Positions 7,450-16,608 of a DNA stretch of 39,914 bases are shown in pieces. Within the stretch, counting starts at the first letter, position 1. Each line of letters starts with the position of its first letter. Location of the stretch: NCBI GenBank assembly GCA_947630125.1, contig CANRGO010000013.1, forward strand, positions 1 to 39,914, in the 5' to 3' direction. The notes beneath the pieces are model-generated. The model was not told where the DNA came from and did not search any database. It worked only from the letters and a program-made list of their open reading frames with translations. A program made the position numbers and the translations under genes. The DNA is from an uncultured Lachnospiraceae bacterium. Its GTDB lineage: Bacteria > Bacillota > Clostridia > Lachnospirales > Lachnospiraceae.

Positions 7450-8777
7450 AGTAGTACCTCCAAACCGTTGTCACGGTTACTTTCTATTTTAACATGAATA
7501 CCATCTTGAACCAGTTTACGGAAAAAATATCGTTCCACATCATTTTCAACGATGCTACTGGCAAAATTAATGGTAAGTGTATCTTCAAAACTTATAATAG
7601 CACAATTGGTTCTTGGTGAAAAAGGCTGACCCATATAAATATCAAATCGCTCTACAAAGGGTCGCATGCTTTCGGGGAGTTTTAATGCTCCCATATTGGT
7701 AAGCCCAGCAGAAGAATTACGATCTTGTACTTTCGTGTAAAACTGACGTACTGTAAAATCCTTAATAAACAAAGGAATAACACGAATAATAGGGTGGCGT
7801 TGGGTGGCTGCATTGGTGGTAATATCACCACGTAAAAATTTATCATTGATATAATAACGCATATAATGATGAACCTGAGCTATGATTTCATCAAAACTGT
7901 AATCCCCCAGTCTTGGATCAATAGAGGGATAAATCATGGTTATAAAATTCCGAAGTGATATGGAAGGAAAAAAGCGTCTTAGATTAATGGGCATGGCCAG
8001 TTTTACCGGTCGTAGTGTAAATACCTTATCATCTTCCTGCTTTTGTAATAGTGCGTAAAGCAAGACGGCATTTAAATATTCTGTTATGGTAGCATGATGT
8101 TTTTTAGCAACCGCCATAACTTCCTGAACAGACATAATTCCATCAATTACATTTAGGGTATAAAAAGGTTCCTTTGTTCCCCGAACACGATAAGCTTTTT
8201 CCTGGGGTCTTGGTGGCTTCACCTTGGAGTTTGCATAGCGCATATAGGAATCTTCTAATTCTCCCTTATCCGGTGTCTGGTGAATATCCAGTACCATTCC
8301 TTCATTCTGTATTGTATGCCCTAATAAACGTAGATATTCAGCAACAATTGTAAGCATGACACACATACCACCAGAACCGTCCCCCAGGCAATGATGTGCT
8401 TCCATGGAAATTCTATTTTGATAATAATAAAAACGAATCAGGTAGCCATGATTACTGCGAAAAGGCATAGGCATACAAAAGTTGCGGATATCCTTTTGGA
8501 CAAAGGGTCCTGATGTATTATTTGGCTCCAGGTAACGCCAAAAAAGTCCTCGTTTAATAGAAACCTTATAGGTCGGAAACCTTGGAAGACCACGGTCTAT
8601 AGCAGTTTGCAATATATCAGGTTTGATTTCTTCCTTAAGCAGAATCGACAAACGATAAACGCTTGAAAAATCTTTTCGCTGAAGGGTTGGATATACAATT
8701 GCCGAAAGGTCCAGCTTATACCAGGAGGGTCTTTCAGCTTTTCTTTTCAGTGTAAATTTCTGAATTGGTTTTTTCAT
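7446..8777 (-). CDS. HHxxxDG acyltransferase (condensation/alcohol acetyltransferase-like)
   Basis: A 443-residue cytoplasmic protein of the superfamily that includes NRPS condensation domains, Pap acyltransferases and alcohol acetyltransferases. The catalytic motif HHCLGDG is complete at residues 128-134 (H129 as general base, D133 structural). The later FSPRTNCAIISFEDTLTINF segment fits the second half of the fold. These enzymes move an acyl group from CoA or a carrier protein to an alcohol or amine; the substrate here is unknown. No carrier protein or NRPS/PKS module is nearby. The gene leads a two-gene operon with the DUF6320-like protein. The Shine-Dalgarno sequence (AAGGGG) is unusually far, about 15 bases, from the ATG. 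Confidence 0.8.
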   Translation of the reverse strand: MKKPIQKFTLKRKAERPSWYKLDLSAIVYPTLQRKDFSSVYRLSILLKEEIKPDILQTAIDRGLPRFPTYKVSIKRGLFWRYLEPNNTSGPFVQKDIRNFCMPMPFRSNHGYLIRFYYYQNRISMEAHHCLGDGSGGMCVMLTIVAEYLRLLGHTIQNEGMVLDIHQTPDKGELEDSYMRYANSKVKPPRPQEKAYRVRGTKEPFYTLNVIDGIMSVQEVMAVAKKHHATITEYLNAVLLYALLQKQEDDKVFTLRPVKLAMPINLRRFFPSISLRNFITMIYPSIDPRLGDYSFDEIIAQVHHYMRYYINDKFLRGDITTNAATQRHPIIRVIPLFIKDFTVRQFYTKVQDRNSSAGLTNMGALKLPESMRPFVERFDIYMGQPFSPRTNCAIISFEDTLTINFASSIVENDVERYFFRKLVQDGIHVKIESNRDNGLEVLL

Positions 8778-8819
8778 TGTTTTCAGATTGATTCCCCTTT
8801 GTGTACTTTTTATAGTTTC

Positions 8820-8848
8820 ATTATAGTCTGTTTCCTATTATATGGCAA
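8820..8848 (-). promoter_or_regulatory. Promoter of the acyltransferase/DUF6320 operon
   Basis: On the minus strand, -35 TTGCCA (8843-8848), a 17-base spacer and a perfect -10 TATAAT (8820-8825). It diverges from the esterase promoter about 60 bases away. Confidence 0.75.
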
Positions 8849-8883
8849 GAAAGACGAGGCTTACTTTCAGACCTGGTATCTTC

Positions 8884-8912
8884 TTGTAGTAGTGTCTGAA
8901 ATGTGTTAGAAT
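8884..8912 (+). promoter_or_regulatory. Promoter of the esterase gene
   Basis: -35 TTGTAG (8884-8889), a 17-base spacer and -10 TAGAAT (8907-8912), 42 bases before the start codon. Confidence 0.6.
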
Positions 8913-8954
8913 CTCTGTAACTTAAGGGCTTTTCACCTCATAGGAGGAATTTAT

Positions 8955-9860
8955 ATGGCATTAATAGATATGAAGAATCAGAATCAGGGTATGTTAAATT
9001 TAATAAAAAAAGTACATAGTCTCGTGGAAAGCAAGGATCTTGAGAAACAAAGACAGTCAAAAGACAATGTTGGTTTGTTGTTTAGTAAGCAGAAAGAAAT
9101 ACTATTTCAAGATGTTCAGATTTGCGATATGCATGGAGAATGGGTTTCTGTAAATAAAGCACATATGAAAAAGCATGTTATTTTATATTGCCATGGTGGT
9201 GGCTATATGACCGGAAGCACTTTATATGCAAGAACAATTACCACAAAACTTGCAACAACAACGTCTATGGATGTGTTGTGTTTTGACTACAGACTTGCAC
9301 CAGAAAATCCTTATCCTGCAGCTTTAGAAGACGCCTTAAAGGCATGGGATTACCTCATGTATCAAGGGTTTGGAGCAAGAGATATCATCGTGGTAGGAGA
9401 TTCAGCAGGCGGAAACTTAGCTCTAGCTTTAACCTTAAAATTAAGAGAGCAAAATCGTCTACACCCCAGAGCGTTGGTTTTAATATCTCCCTGGACTGAC
9501 ATGACATTAAGCGGTAAAAGCCATGAAACAAAAGCAGAGGTAGATCCCATTTTAAATGCAGACTATATGCAGGAAAGTGTTGGCGGTTACGCCGCAGGAC
9601 TTGACTTAGCGGATCCTTTTATCTCCCCGTTGTTTGCTGACTTTTCAAACTTTCCACCCACCTACATTCAGGTTGGTGATAACGAGATTCTTTATTCTGA
9701 TTCTTTGCTTTTATATAAGAAAATGCAAAAAGATCAGGTGAACTGTAAGATTGATGTATACAAAGGGATGTGGCATGTGTTTCAAATGTCTCCATTTAAA
9801 ACTGCAGTCGAAGCCATGGATAGTATCGCAGCATTTATTTTTCAAATGATAGAAAGTTAA
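8955..9860 (+). CDS. Alpha/beta hydrolase, hormone-sensitive lipase (family IV) esterase
   Basis: A 301-residue cytoplasmic esterase of the alpha/beta hydrolase fold-3 family. The oxyanion-hole motif HGGG is at residues 80-83 and the nucleophile motif GDSAGG has Ser150. The likely acid is Asp242 in VGDNEIL, and the catalytic His274 is in GMWHVF. DYRLAPENPYPAALED is a further family IV signature. Such enzymes hydrolyse short to medium acyl esters. The start is secured by AGGAGG upstream. It is divergent from the acyltransferase operon and could reverse or edit the ester made there. The lrgAB-like pair follows after 35 bases and may be cotranscribed. Confidence 0.88.
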   Translation: MALIDMKNQNQGMLNLIKKVHSLVESKDLEKQRQSKDNVGLLFSKQKEILFQDVQICDMHGEWVSVNKAHMKKHVILYCHGGGYMTGSTLYARTITTKLATTTSMDVLCFDYRLAPENPYPAALEDALKAWDYLMYQGFGARDIIVVGDSAGGNLALALTLKLREQNRLHPRALVLISPWTDMTLSGKSHETKAEVDPILNADYMQESVGGYAAGLDLADPFISPLFADFSNFPPTYIQVGDNEILYSDSLLLYKKMQKDQVNCKIDVYKGMWHVFQMSPFKTAVEAMDSIAAFIFQMIES

Positions 9861-9895
9861 TCCTTTTATAAAAAGGAAAGAAGAGGGTTTTTTAC

Positions 9896-10261
9896 ATGAA
9901 ATACTTATTCCAATTGGGAGTCATTGCAGGAATCTGTTTAATTGCAGAGTTACTCTATGCATTTTTACCCCTACCGATTCCAGCTAGTGTATATGGTATC
10001 GTACTATTATTTATATTGTTACAGTTTCGCATAATTAAACTTCGCCATGTGGAAGATGTGGCGGACTTCTTTTTGAAAATTCTACCCATATTATTTCTCG
10101 CACCCAGTGTGGGAATTATGGTTACTGTGGATAGTATTAAGGATAGTCTTTTAGCACTTGTTCTTATGATCGCAGTCTCAACCATTGTCACAATGGTTAT
10201 TACGGGCTTGGTGTCACAGAAAATAATGCAGATAAGAAAGGGTAAAAAGAAACATGAATGA
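9896..10261 (+). CDS. lrgA: CidA/LrgA family holin-like protein
   Basis: A 121-residue membrane protein with four hydrophobic segments and a basic C-terminus (RKGKKKHE), matching CidA/LrgA in length and in the PASVYGIVLLF and FLAPSVGIM blocks. The family has been linked to control of murein hydrolase activity and, in other bacteria, to pyruvate uptake. Which of the two applies here cannot be told from sequence, and the symbol lrgA rather than cidA is a convention. The 3' end overlaps the lrgB start by eight bases. Confidence 0.85.
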   Translation: MKYLFQLGVIAGICLIAELLYAFLPLPIPASVYGIVLLFILLQFRIIKLRHVEDVADFFLKILPILFLAPSVGIMVTVDSIKDSLLALVLMIAVSTIVTMVITGLVSQKIMQIRKGKKKHE

Positions 10262-10949
10262 TTTTTTAGCACAATTTACCTATTTTGGAATGGCCCTAAG
10301 TATTTTTGCATATTTTATAGGGTTCTATATACAAAAGAAATTTAGACACCCTTTATTAAATCCACTTTTAATCGCGATCATTTTGGTATGTGGGATTTTA
10401 GTTTTATTTCAGATTAACTATGAAACTTATAATAAAACAGCAAGCTACATTACCTATTTTTTAACTCCAGCGACTGTTTGTCTTGCAGTACCTTTATATC
10501 GACAGGTAGAAATCTTAAAAAGAAATTTTGTTGCGATTTTAGCTGGAATTTTTTGTGGTTGTATTGCACATTTAGCAGTTATAGCAGGTCTTGGGTATTT
10601 GCTTCAGGTGGATAAGGTGTTAATTTTATCCCTGTTATCTAAATCTGTAACAACACCAATTGCCCTTGGAATTACTGGAGAAATTGGTGGGATCGGTTCT
10701 GTTACCGTACTTGGTGTTATGATTGCAGGACTTATGGGAGCGATTCTTGGGCCTAAAATCCTTGGACTTTTTCGTGTGAAGCATCCAACTTCACAGGGAC
10801 TTGCACTGGGAACGGGCTCTCATGCGGTAGGAACCAGTAAAGCTATAGAACTTGGAGAGATTCAAGCGGCAATGAGTTCTCTTGCCATTGTTGTGACCGG
10901 AATTTTGACGGTTATTTTAGTTCCTTTATACTTGCAATTAATCTCTTAA
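10254..10949 (+). CDS. lrgB: LrgB/CidB family membrane protein
   Basis: A 231-residue polytopic protein with the LrgB signatures: KSVTTPIALGITGEIGG in the middle and GLALGTGSHAVGTSKAIELGE near the C-terminus. It is the obligate partner of LrgA in the two-gene operons of this family. It starts inside the end of lrgA, so translation is coupled. A weak terminator follows. Confidence 0.9.
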   Translation: MNDFLAQFTYFGMALSIFAYFIGFYIQKKFRHPLLNPLLIAIILVCGILVLFQINYETYNKTASYITYFLTPATVCLAVPLYRQVEILKRNFVAILAGIFCGCIAHLAVIAGLGYLLQVDKVLILSLLSKSVTTPIALGITGEIGGIGSVTVLGVMIAGLMGAILGPKILGLFRVKHPTSQGLALGTGSHAVGTSKAIELGEIQAAMSSLAIVVTGILTVILVPLYLQLIS

Positions 10950-10966
10950 AAATAAAATGAAAAATA

Positions 10967-10988
10967 AAAAAGGTTTTTGTACCTTTTT
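10967..10988 (+). terminator. Weak terminator after lrgB
   Basis: An eight-pair stem AAAAAGGT/ACCTTTTT (10967-10974 with 10981-10988) closes a six-base loop. The 3' arm itself supplies the five T. Few G-C pairs, so it is likely leaky. Confidence 0.5.
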
Positions 10989-11048
10989 ACAGAATATTAA
11001 AGTAGGATGTTAGAGTTTGGGGTTTGTTGTTATGATACGGAGGGAAAA

Positions 11049-12053
11049 ATGTCCATACGTGAAAATTTAGAAAAATGGGAAAAAGAATATTTAAGTCCCT
11101 ATGCCTCATTAAGCATGAATTCAAAAGGAAGAGAGAAAGAAGAGGAGCCTTGTGATATTCGTCCGGTCTTTCAACGAGATCGTGACCGAATACTTCATAG
11201 TAAGGCTTTTCGCAGACTTAAGGATAAAACACAGGTTTTTTTAACGCCGGATGGTGACCATTATCGAACAAGATTAACACATACCTTGGAAGTGTCACAA
11301 AATGCCAGAACCATTGCAAAAGCACTACGTTTAAATGAAGATTTAGTAGAAGCCATCGCACTTGGGCATGATTTGGGGCACACACCATTTGGACATGCAG
11401 GAGAGAGAGCCCTTGATGAAGTATGTCCCTTTGGATTCAAACATAGTGATCAGAGTGTCAGAACTGTTGAAATTCTGGAAAAAGATGGACAGGGTCTGAA
11501 TCTGACGTTTGAAGTTCGTGATGGTATACGAAATCATCAGACAGAAGGACAGCCTTCTACTTTAGAAGGAAAAATCGTACGATTTTCTGACAAAATCGCA
11601 TATATTCATCATGATATGGATGATGCCATTCGTGGTGGAATCTTAAAAGACGAAGAAGTACCTTCTGACATAGGAGCTATTATTGGATACACAACAAGAG
11701 CAAGACTGGATCATTTTATTCATGATATTGTAACCACTAGTTTTGATAAAAATGACATTTTAATGTCTGAGGATGTTGCCTGGGCCATGAAAAAACTTCG
11801 TGCATTTATGTTTGAACGTGTCTACCAGAATAAAGAAGCAAAAAGTGAAGAAGGAAAAGCAGAAATGCTAATCAAAACCCTATATGAATATTATATGGAT
11901 AATTTTAAACTTCTTCCCACAGAGTTTCAACAAATGAAAGAACAAGGGACACATCAGGAAATTCTGGTTTGTGATTACGTGGGAGCTATGACGGATCGTT
12001 TTGCCATCGCCAAGTATGAAGAAATCTATATTCCAAAATCCTGGCATTATTAG
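11049..12053 (+). CDS. dgt: Deoxyguanosinetriphosphate triphosphohydrolase (dGTPase), HD superfamily
   Basis: A 334-residue HD-superfamily enzyme that splits dGTP into deoxyguanosine and triphosphate. Motifs in order: SKAFRRLKDKTQVF, the first metal His in RLTHTLEVSQ, the HD pair in ALGHDLGHTPFGHAGE, and the last metal Asp in RFSDKIAYIHHD. The start at 11049 (MSIRENLEKWE) is chosen because GGAGGG lies five bases upstream and the length then matches the short dGTPase class. An in-frame ATG at 11007 would add a 14-residue extension with no Shine-Dalgarno sequence. It leads the dnaG-rpoD gene run, as is common in Clostridia. Confidence 0.92.
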   Translation: MSIRENLEKWEKEYLSPYASLSMNSKGREKEEEPCDIRPVFQRDRDRILHSKAFRRLKDKTQVFLTPDGDHYRTRLTHTLEVSQNARTIAKALRLNEDLVEAIALGHDLGHTPFGHAGERALDEVCPFGFKHSDQSVRTVEILEKDGQGLNLTFEVRDGIRNHQTEGQPSTLEGKIVRFSDKIAYIHHDMDDAIRGGILKDEEVPSDIGAIIGYTTRARLDHFIHDIVTTSFDKNDILMSEDVAWAMKKLRAFMFERVYQNKEAKSEEGKAEMLIKTLYEYYMDNFKLLPTEFQQMKEQGTHQEILVCDYVGAMTDRFAIAKYEEIYIPKSWHY

Positions 12054-12096
12054 ACATAACTAAGAAACTGAACAAGAAGGGATGGTTTGATTTACT

Positions 12097-13881
12097 ATGG
12101 TTTATCCAGAAGAAATCGTGGAAGAGATTCGACAAAAAAGTGATATTGTAGATGTGATTTCCAGTTACGTAAAGATTCAAAAAAAAGGAAGCAGCCATTT
12201 TGGTCTCTGTCCTTTTCATAATGAAAAATCACCTTCTTTTTCTGTTTCACAAGTTAAGCAAATGTATTATTGCTTCGGCTGTGGAGTTGGGGGCAATGTA
12301 TTCACATTTGTCATGCAGTATGAAAATTACACATTTCAGGAAGCGGTAAAGTTTCTGGCACAAAGGGCTGGAGTGGAACTACCTGAAATGGAATACAATG
12401 ATGATATGAGAAAGAAAGAAAATAGAAGACAGCAGCTTCTCCAGGCAAATAAAGATGCTGCCACTTTTTATTTTTATCAATTAAGACAGGAACACGGAAA
12501 AATAGGATATGAGTATCTCAGGAAGCGAGAATTAAGTGAGGAAACCATTAAGAAGTTTGGTGTAGGTTATGCTCCTTTATCTTCCAATGGCTTAGTTGCT
12601 TTTTTGAGAAGCAAAGGTCATAGTGATGATTTGATTTTAGAAGCAGGCTTAGGCAGTCATGATGAACGACAGGGAATTTATGATAAATTCTACAATCGTG
12701 TCATGTTTCCGATTCAGGATATCAACCATCGCGTAATTGGATTTGGAGGACGCGTTCTGGGAGATGGCTCGCCTAAATACTTAAACACCATGGAAACCCC
12801 GGTGTTTGATAAAAGTCGTAACCTATATGGATTGAACTTTGCAAGGACTTCCAGAAAAAACAATGTGATTTTATGTGAAGGCTATATGGATGTGATTGCC
12901 TTGCACCAGGCAGGCTTTATTCAGGCAGTAGCAGCTCTTGGCACTTCATTTACACCAGGTCAGGCTAATCTGATTCGACGTTACAGTGAAGAAGTTCTGA
13001 TATGTTTTGATAGTGATGAAGCCGGGAAAAAAGCAGCACTTAGGGCAATACAAATATTGAAAGAAGTGGAACTGAGTGCAAAAGTAATTCTGCTAAAACC
13101 CTACAAGGATCCAGATGAATTTATTAAAAATCTTGGAGAAAAAGCTTTTCAGGAACGAATAGATCATGCTGAAAACAGTTTTTTCTTTGAAATATCACTG
13201 CTTCAGGAAGCATACGATTTAAAGGATCCAGAAGATAAAACGAAGTTTCATAAAGAAATTGCGAAAAAGTTATGTGGTTTTACCGTGGATTTGGAGCGAG
13301 ATAACTATCTGGAGGCGATTGCTGAAAAATATCAGATTGGTTTTGAAAATTTGAGAAAATTAGTTCAGGGCTATGCAGCTGCGACCGGTGGAGTTGCACC
13401 TGTAAACAGACCGAAATCAGGTATGTTATCCAAGAAAACCTCCGAGGAAATGGCAGAGGATGCAAAAAAGAGAAACCAGAGACTGCTTTTAACCTGGTTG
13501 TCAGAGGAACCACAACTCTATCATAGAATAAAAAAATATATAGGTTTTGAAGATTTTACAAATCCGCTTTATCAAAAAGTTGCAGAGAAACTATTTGAAG
13601 GAATAGAAGAATCTACGATACATCCGGCTGCAATTATTAGTATGTTTGCAGACGAAGGTGAACAAAAGGAAGTGGCGGCTTTATTTAATACAAAATTGGA
13701 AGATTTAGAAACCGATCAGGACAAGCAAAAAGCCTTTCATCATATTGTTATAAATGTGAAAACTGCAAGTTTTGAAGAGTCTTCTAGAAAACTAGGCAGT
13801 GATGTTATGGCATTAAACAAAGTTATCCAAGGGAAAAAAGCTTTGGAAGAATTACAGAAAACACAGATTTTAATAGATTAG
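12097..13881 (+). CDS. dnaG: DNA primase
   Basis: A 594-residue primase that makes the RNA primers for replication. The N-terminal zinc-binding domain has Cys38, His41, Cys59 and Cys62 (LCPFH and YCFGCG). The TOPRIM core follows with LCEGYMDVIALHQAG and the acidic FDSDEAGKKAALRA. The C-terminal part (from about 420) fits the helicase-binding region. The start MVYPEEIVEEIRQKSDIVDVI is the family norm, although the nearest purine-rich Shine-Dalgarno sequence (AAGGGATGG) is 12-15 bases away. It is the second gene of the dgt-dnaG-rpoD run. Confidence 0.96.
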   Translation: MVYPEEIVEEIRQKSDIVDVISSYVKIQKKGSSHFGLCPFHNEKSPSFSVSQVKQMYYCFGCGVGGNVFTFVMQYENYTFQEAVKFLAQRAGVELPEMEYNDDMRKKENRRQQLLQANKDAATFYFYQLRQEHGKIGYEYLRKRELSEETIKKFGVGYAPLSSNGLVAFLRSKGHSDDLILEAGLGSHDERQGIYDKFYNRVMFPIQDINHRVIGFGGRVLGDGSPKYLNTMETPVFDKSRNLYGLNFARTSRKNNVILCEGYMDVIALHQAGFIQAVAALGTSFTPGQANLIRRYSEEVLICFDSDEAGKKAALRAIQILKEVELSAKVILLKPYKDPDEFIKNLGEKAFQERIDHAENSFFFEISLLQEAYDLKDPEDKTKFHKEIAKKLCGFTVDLERDNYLEAIAEKYQIGFENLRKLVQGYAAATGGVAPVNRPKSGMLSKKTSEEMAEDAKKRNQRLLLTWLSEEPQLYHRIKKYIGFEDFTNPLYQKVAEKLFEGIEESTIHPAAIISMFADEGEQKEVAALFNTKLEDLETDQDKQKAFHHIVINVKTASFEESSRKLGSDVMALNKVIQGKKALEELQKTQILID

Positions 13882-13917
13882 ATAAATGTTATATGAAATG
13901 GAAGGATGGACATTAAA

Positions 13918-15024
13918 ATGGATGAAATGGCACAAGCAAAGTTTGATGAGAAATTAAAGGAGTTATTACTTTTTGCAAAGAAGAAGAAAAATGTTTTAGA
14001 ATATCAGGAAATTGGTGATTTCTTTTCTGAAATTCAGTTGGAAGAAGACTCTTTTGAAAAAATTCTAGAAACACTTGAGCAAAATAGTGTGGATGTTCTT
14101 CGTATGACGGAAGATGATGAGGATGAAGAAATCATCCTAACAGAAGAAGATGATGTAGATGTTGAAAATATTGATCTTACGGTACCAGATGGAGTTAGCA
14201 TAGAAGATCCTGTTCGTATGTATTTAAAAGAAATTGGAAAAGTACCACTTTTAACAGCAGACGAAGAAATAGATTTGGCGAAACGACTGGAAGTGGGAGA
14301 TCAGGAAGCAAAGAAACGTCTTGCAGAAGCCAACCTACGTCTTGTTGTTAGTATTGCAAAACGCTATGTAGGCAGAGGAATGTTATTCTTGGATTTAATT
14401 CAGGAAGGAAATCTTGGTCTAATCAAAGCAGTAGAAAAATTTGACTATCGTAAAGGTTTTAAATTTTCAACCTATGCTACTTGGTGGATTAGACAGGCTA
14501 TAACCAGAGCGATTGCAGATCAGGCAAGAACCATTCGTATTCCTGTTCATATGGTGGAAACCATCAATAAATTAATTCGTGTAAGCAGACAATTATTACA
14601 GGAACTTGGAAGAGAACCAGTTCCAGAAGAAATTGCAGCTGAGATGGGAATGCCAGTAGAACGTGTAAGAGAAATATTAAAAATATCTCAAGAGCCAGTA
14701 TCTTTGGAAACACCAATTGGTGAAGAGGAAGATTCACATTTGGGAGATTTTATTCAAGATGATAATGTACCAGTTCCTGCAGATGCAGCAGCATTTACGC
14801 TGCTACGTGAGCAGTTGGTGGAGGTTCTTTCTACCCTTACAGATCGTGAGCAAAAAGTATTACGTCTTCGCTTTGGGCTGGATGATGGAAGAGCAAGAAC
14901 ACTGGAAGAAGTTGGTAAAGAGTTTAATGTTACAAGAGAAAGAATTCGTCAGATTGAAGCAAAAGCTTTACGTAAATTAAGACATCCAAGCAGAAGCCGC
15001 AAACTGAAAGATTATTTAGATTAA
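13918..15024 (+). CDS. rpoD: Housekeeping RNA polymerase sigma factor RpoD/SigA
   Basis: The primary sigma factor, about 368 residues. A short acidic N-terminal region 1.1 (run of D/E around residues 65-85) precedes region 1.2 ([17 protein letters not shown]). Region 2 ([33 protein letters not shown]) binds the -10 box and region 4.2 ([22 protein letters not shown]) binds the -35. The ATG at 13906 directly abuts GGAAGG and cannot be served by it. The ATG at 13918, 12 bases downstream, is the better start. It follows dnaG by 36 bases, forming the classic macromolecular synthesis operon without rpsU. Confidence 0.96.
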   Translation: MDEMAQAKFDEKLKELLLFAKKKKNVLEYQEIGDFFSEIQLEEDSFEKILETLEQNSVDVLRMTEDDEDEEIILTEEDDVDVENIDLTVPDGVSIEDPVRMYLKEIGKVPLLTADEEIDLAKRLEVGDQEAKKRLAEANLRLVVSIAKRYVGRGMLFLDLIQEGNLGLIKAVEKFDYRKGFKFSTYATWWIRQAITRAIADQARTIRIPVHMVETINKLIRVSRQLLQELGREPVPEEIAAEMGMPVERVREILKISQEPVSLETPIGEEEDSHLGDFIQDDNVPVPADAAAFTLLREQLVEVLSTLTDREQKVLRLRFGLDDGRARTLEEVGKEFNVTRERIRQIEAKALRKLRHPSRSRKLKDYLD

Positions 15025-15041
15025 GATAAAGCGAGGATGCC

Positions 15042-15791
15042 ATGGATTTATCAAAACGACTAGAGGCAGTCTGTAAACTTGTTACAAAAGGAAATTCTGT
15101 AGCAGATGTTGGGTGTGATCATGGTTATGTTTCTATCTATTTAATACAAAATCAGATAAGTCCTAAATGTTATGCCATGGATGTTCGAAAAGGCCCTTTA
15201 TCCAAAGCAAAGGAAAATATAACAGCTTATCAGTTGGAAGATTGTATTGAAACCAGACTGTCGGACGGACTGGAAAAATTAGGAGAAATGGAAGCAGATA
15301 CTCTGATTTTAGCAGGAATGGGTGGAAGACTCATGTTAAAAATTTTGGGAGATTATCCTAACATCTCGCTAAGACTAAAAGAATGGATTTTGCAACCACA
15401 ATCTGAAATTGCATATGTTCGAGCTGTATTAAGAGATTGTGGCGCTCTTATTTTAGAAGAGGACATGATATTAGAGGATGGAAAATTCTATCCTATGATG
15501 AAGGTTAGCCCTCCTAATGTTGCAGCAAGTGACTTTGGATTGATATCAGAGCCTAAATTGAAAGACAGCGATTTATTTGGAGAACTACTATTAAAAAAGA
15601 AGCATCCTATATTAAAAATATTTGTTGAAAAAGAGATAAAAACCTACAAAAAAATTCTTGATCAGATCATGAATAATCGACAACAAGACTCTGAGCAAGT
15701 AGAAAGAAATAATAACAGGCAAAGAGAACTGGAACATTATCTAGAACAGTTAAAAAACGCCTGGAAGCAATTACAGGGAGGAACTGTATGA
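15042..15791 (+). CDS. trmK: tRNA (adenine(22)-N1)-methyltransferase TrmK
   Basis: A 249-residue class I SAM-dependent methyltransferase that makes m1A22 in tRNA. Motif I is VADVGCDHGYVSIYL, motif II has CYAMDV, LAGMGGRLM is the family-specific block and LQPQSE the catalytic loop. The C-terminal third is a coiled-coil-forming helix rich in Glu, Arg and Gln, as usual for TrmK. It is 17 bases after rpoD and overlaps the Nif3-like gene by an ATGA junction. Confidence 0.9.
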   Translation: MDLSKRLEAVCKLVTKGNSVADVGCDHGYVSIYLIQNQISPKCYAMDVRKGPLSKAKENITAYQLEDCIETRLSDGLEKLGEMEADTLILAGMGGRLMLKILGDYPNISLRLKEWILQPQSEIAYVRAVLRDCGALILEEDMILEDGKFYPMMKVSPPNVAASDFGLISEPKLKDSDLFGELLLKKKHPILKIFVEKEIKTYKKILDQIMNNRQQDSEQVERNNNRQRELEHYLEQLKNAWKQLQGGTV

Positions 15792-16570
15792 GATGCTGTG
15801 ACATTATCAAACATTTGGAAAGTCTGTCACCCCTTTCCATGGCTTGTGACTGGGACAATGTAGGACTTCTTGCGGGAAGAAGCGATAAGGAAGTAAAAAC
15901 AGTATATCTGGCATTGGATGCAACAGAGGAAGTGATACGAGATGCTATTTTGTATCAGGCAGATATGCTGATTACTCATCATCCACTTATTTTTAAAGCT
16001 ATAAAAAACATACATTCAGAGGATTATATTGGAAAAAGACTAATCGCACTTTTACAACATGATATTTCTTATTATGCCATGCATACAAATTTTGATGTGA
16101 TGGGTATGTCCGATGCAGCGGCGGATGAACTTGGACTTAAGGACTGCAAAGTGCTGGAGATAACCTATGAGGATGAGATATCCAAAGAGGGAGAAGGACG
16201 ATGTGGTAGTCTGCAAAGAATTATGGCCCTATCTGAACTGGCACATTATGTAAAAAATGTATTTCAAATCGATTCCGTTAAAGTATTCGGAAATCCAGAA
16301 ATGAACATTGAAAAGGTTGCCATTGTTCCTGGAAGTGGTAAGGATTATATTGACTTATCCATTCAGGCTGGTGTAGACCTTTTAATAACAGGTGATATTG
16401 ATCATCACAGTGGTATAGATGCCAATGAAAAGGGGCTTGCCATTATGGACGCGGGACATTATGGACTTGAGAAACTTTTTATACCTTATATGCAGGAATA
16501 TTTTAGAAGAGAATTACCAGATTGTCAGGTTGTTTGTGCACCGATACAGAATCCATTTTGGGTGGTTTAA
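15788..16570 (+). CDS. Nif3-like dinuclear metal centre protein (YqfO type)
   Basis: A 260-residue protein of the NIF3/DUF34 family, hexameric with a dinuclear metal site. Metal ligands are visible in LITHHPLIF, in HTNFDV and in the C-terminal DAGHYGLEKLF. The family is widely annotated as GTP cyclohydrolase I type 2, but that role is poorly supported. The conserved pairing with trmK, seen here with a four-base overlap, suggests a related housekeeping function. The version is the short one without the PII-like insert. Confidence 0.88.
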   Translation: MRCCDIIKHLESLSPLSMACDWDNVGLLAGRSDKEVKTVYLALDATEEVIRDAILYQADMLITHHPLIFKAIKNIHSEDYIGKRLIALLQHDISYYAMHTNFDVMGMSDAAADELGLKDCKVLEITYEDEISKEGEGRCGSLQRIMALSELAHYVKNVFQIDSVKVFGNPEMNIEKVAIVPGSGKDYIDLSIQAGVDLLITGDIDHHSGIDANEKGLAIMDAGHYGLEKLFIPYMQEYFRRELPDCQVVCAPIQNPFWVV

Positions 16571-16608
16571 ATAGAGCAGGATGAAGAGAGGATAGAAAGG
16601 GGATTGTT

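Noticed and set aside
11007-11048. Longer dGTPase start at 11007
   Set aside because: No ribosome site, and the extension contains residues unlike the family; 11049 has GGAGGG.
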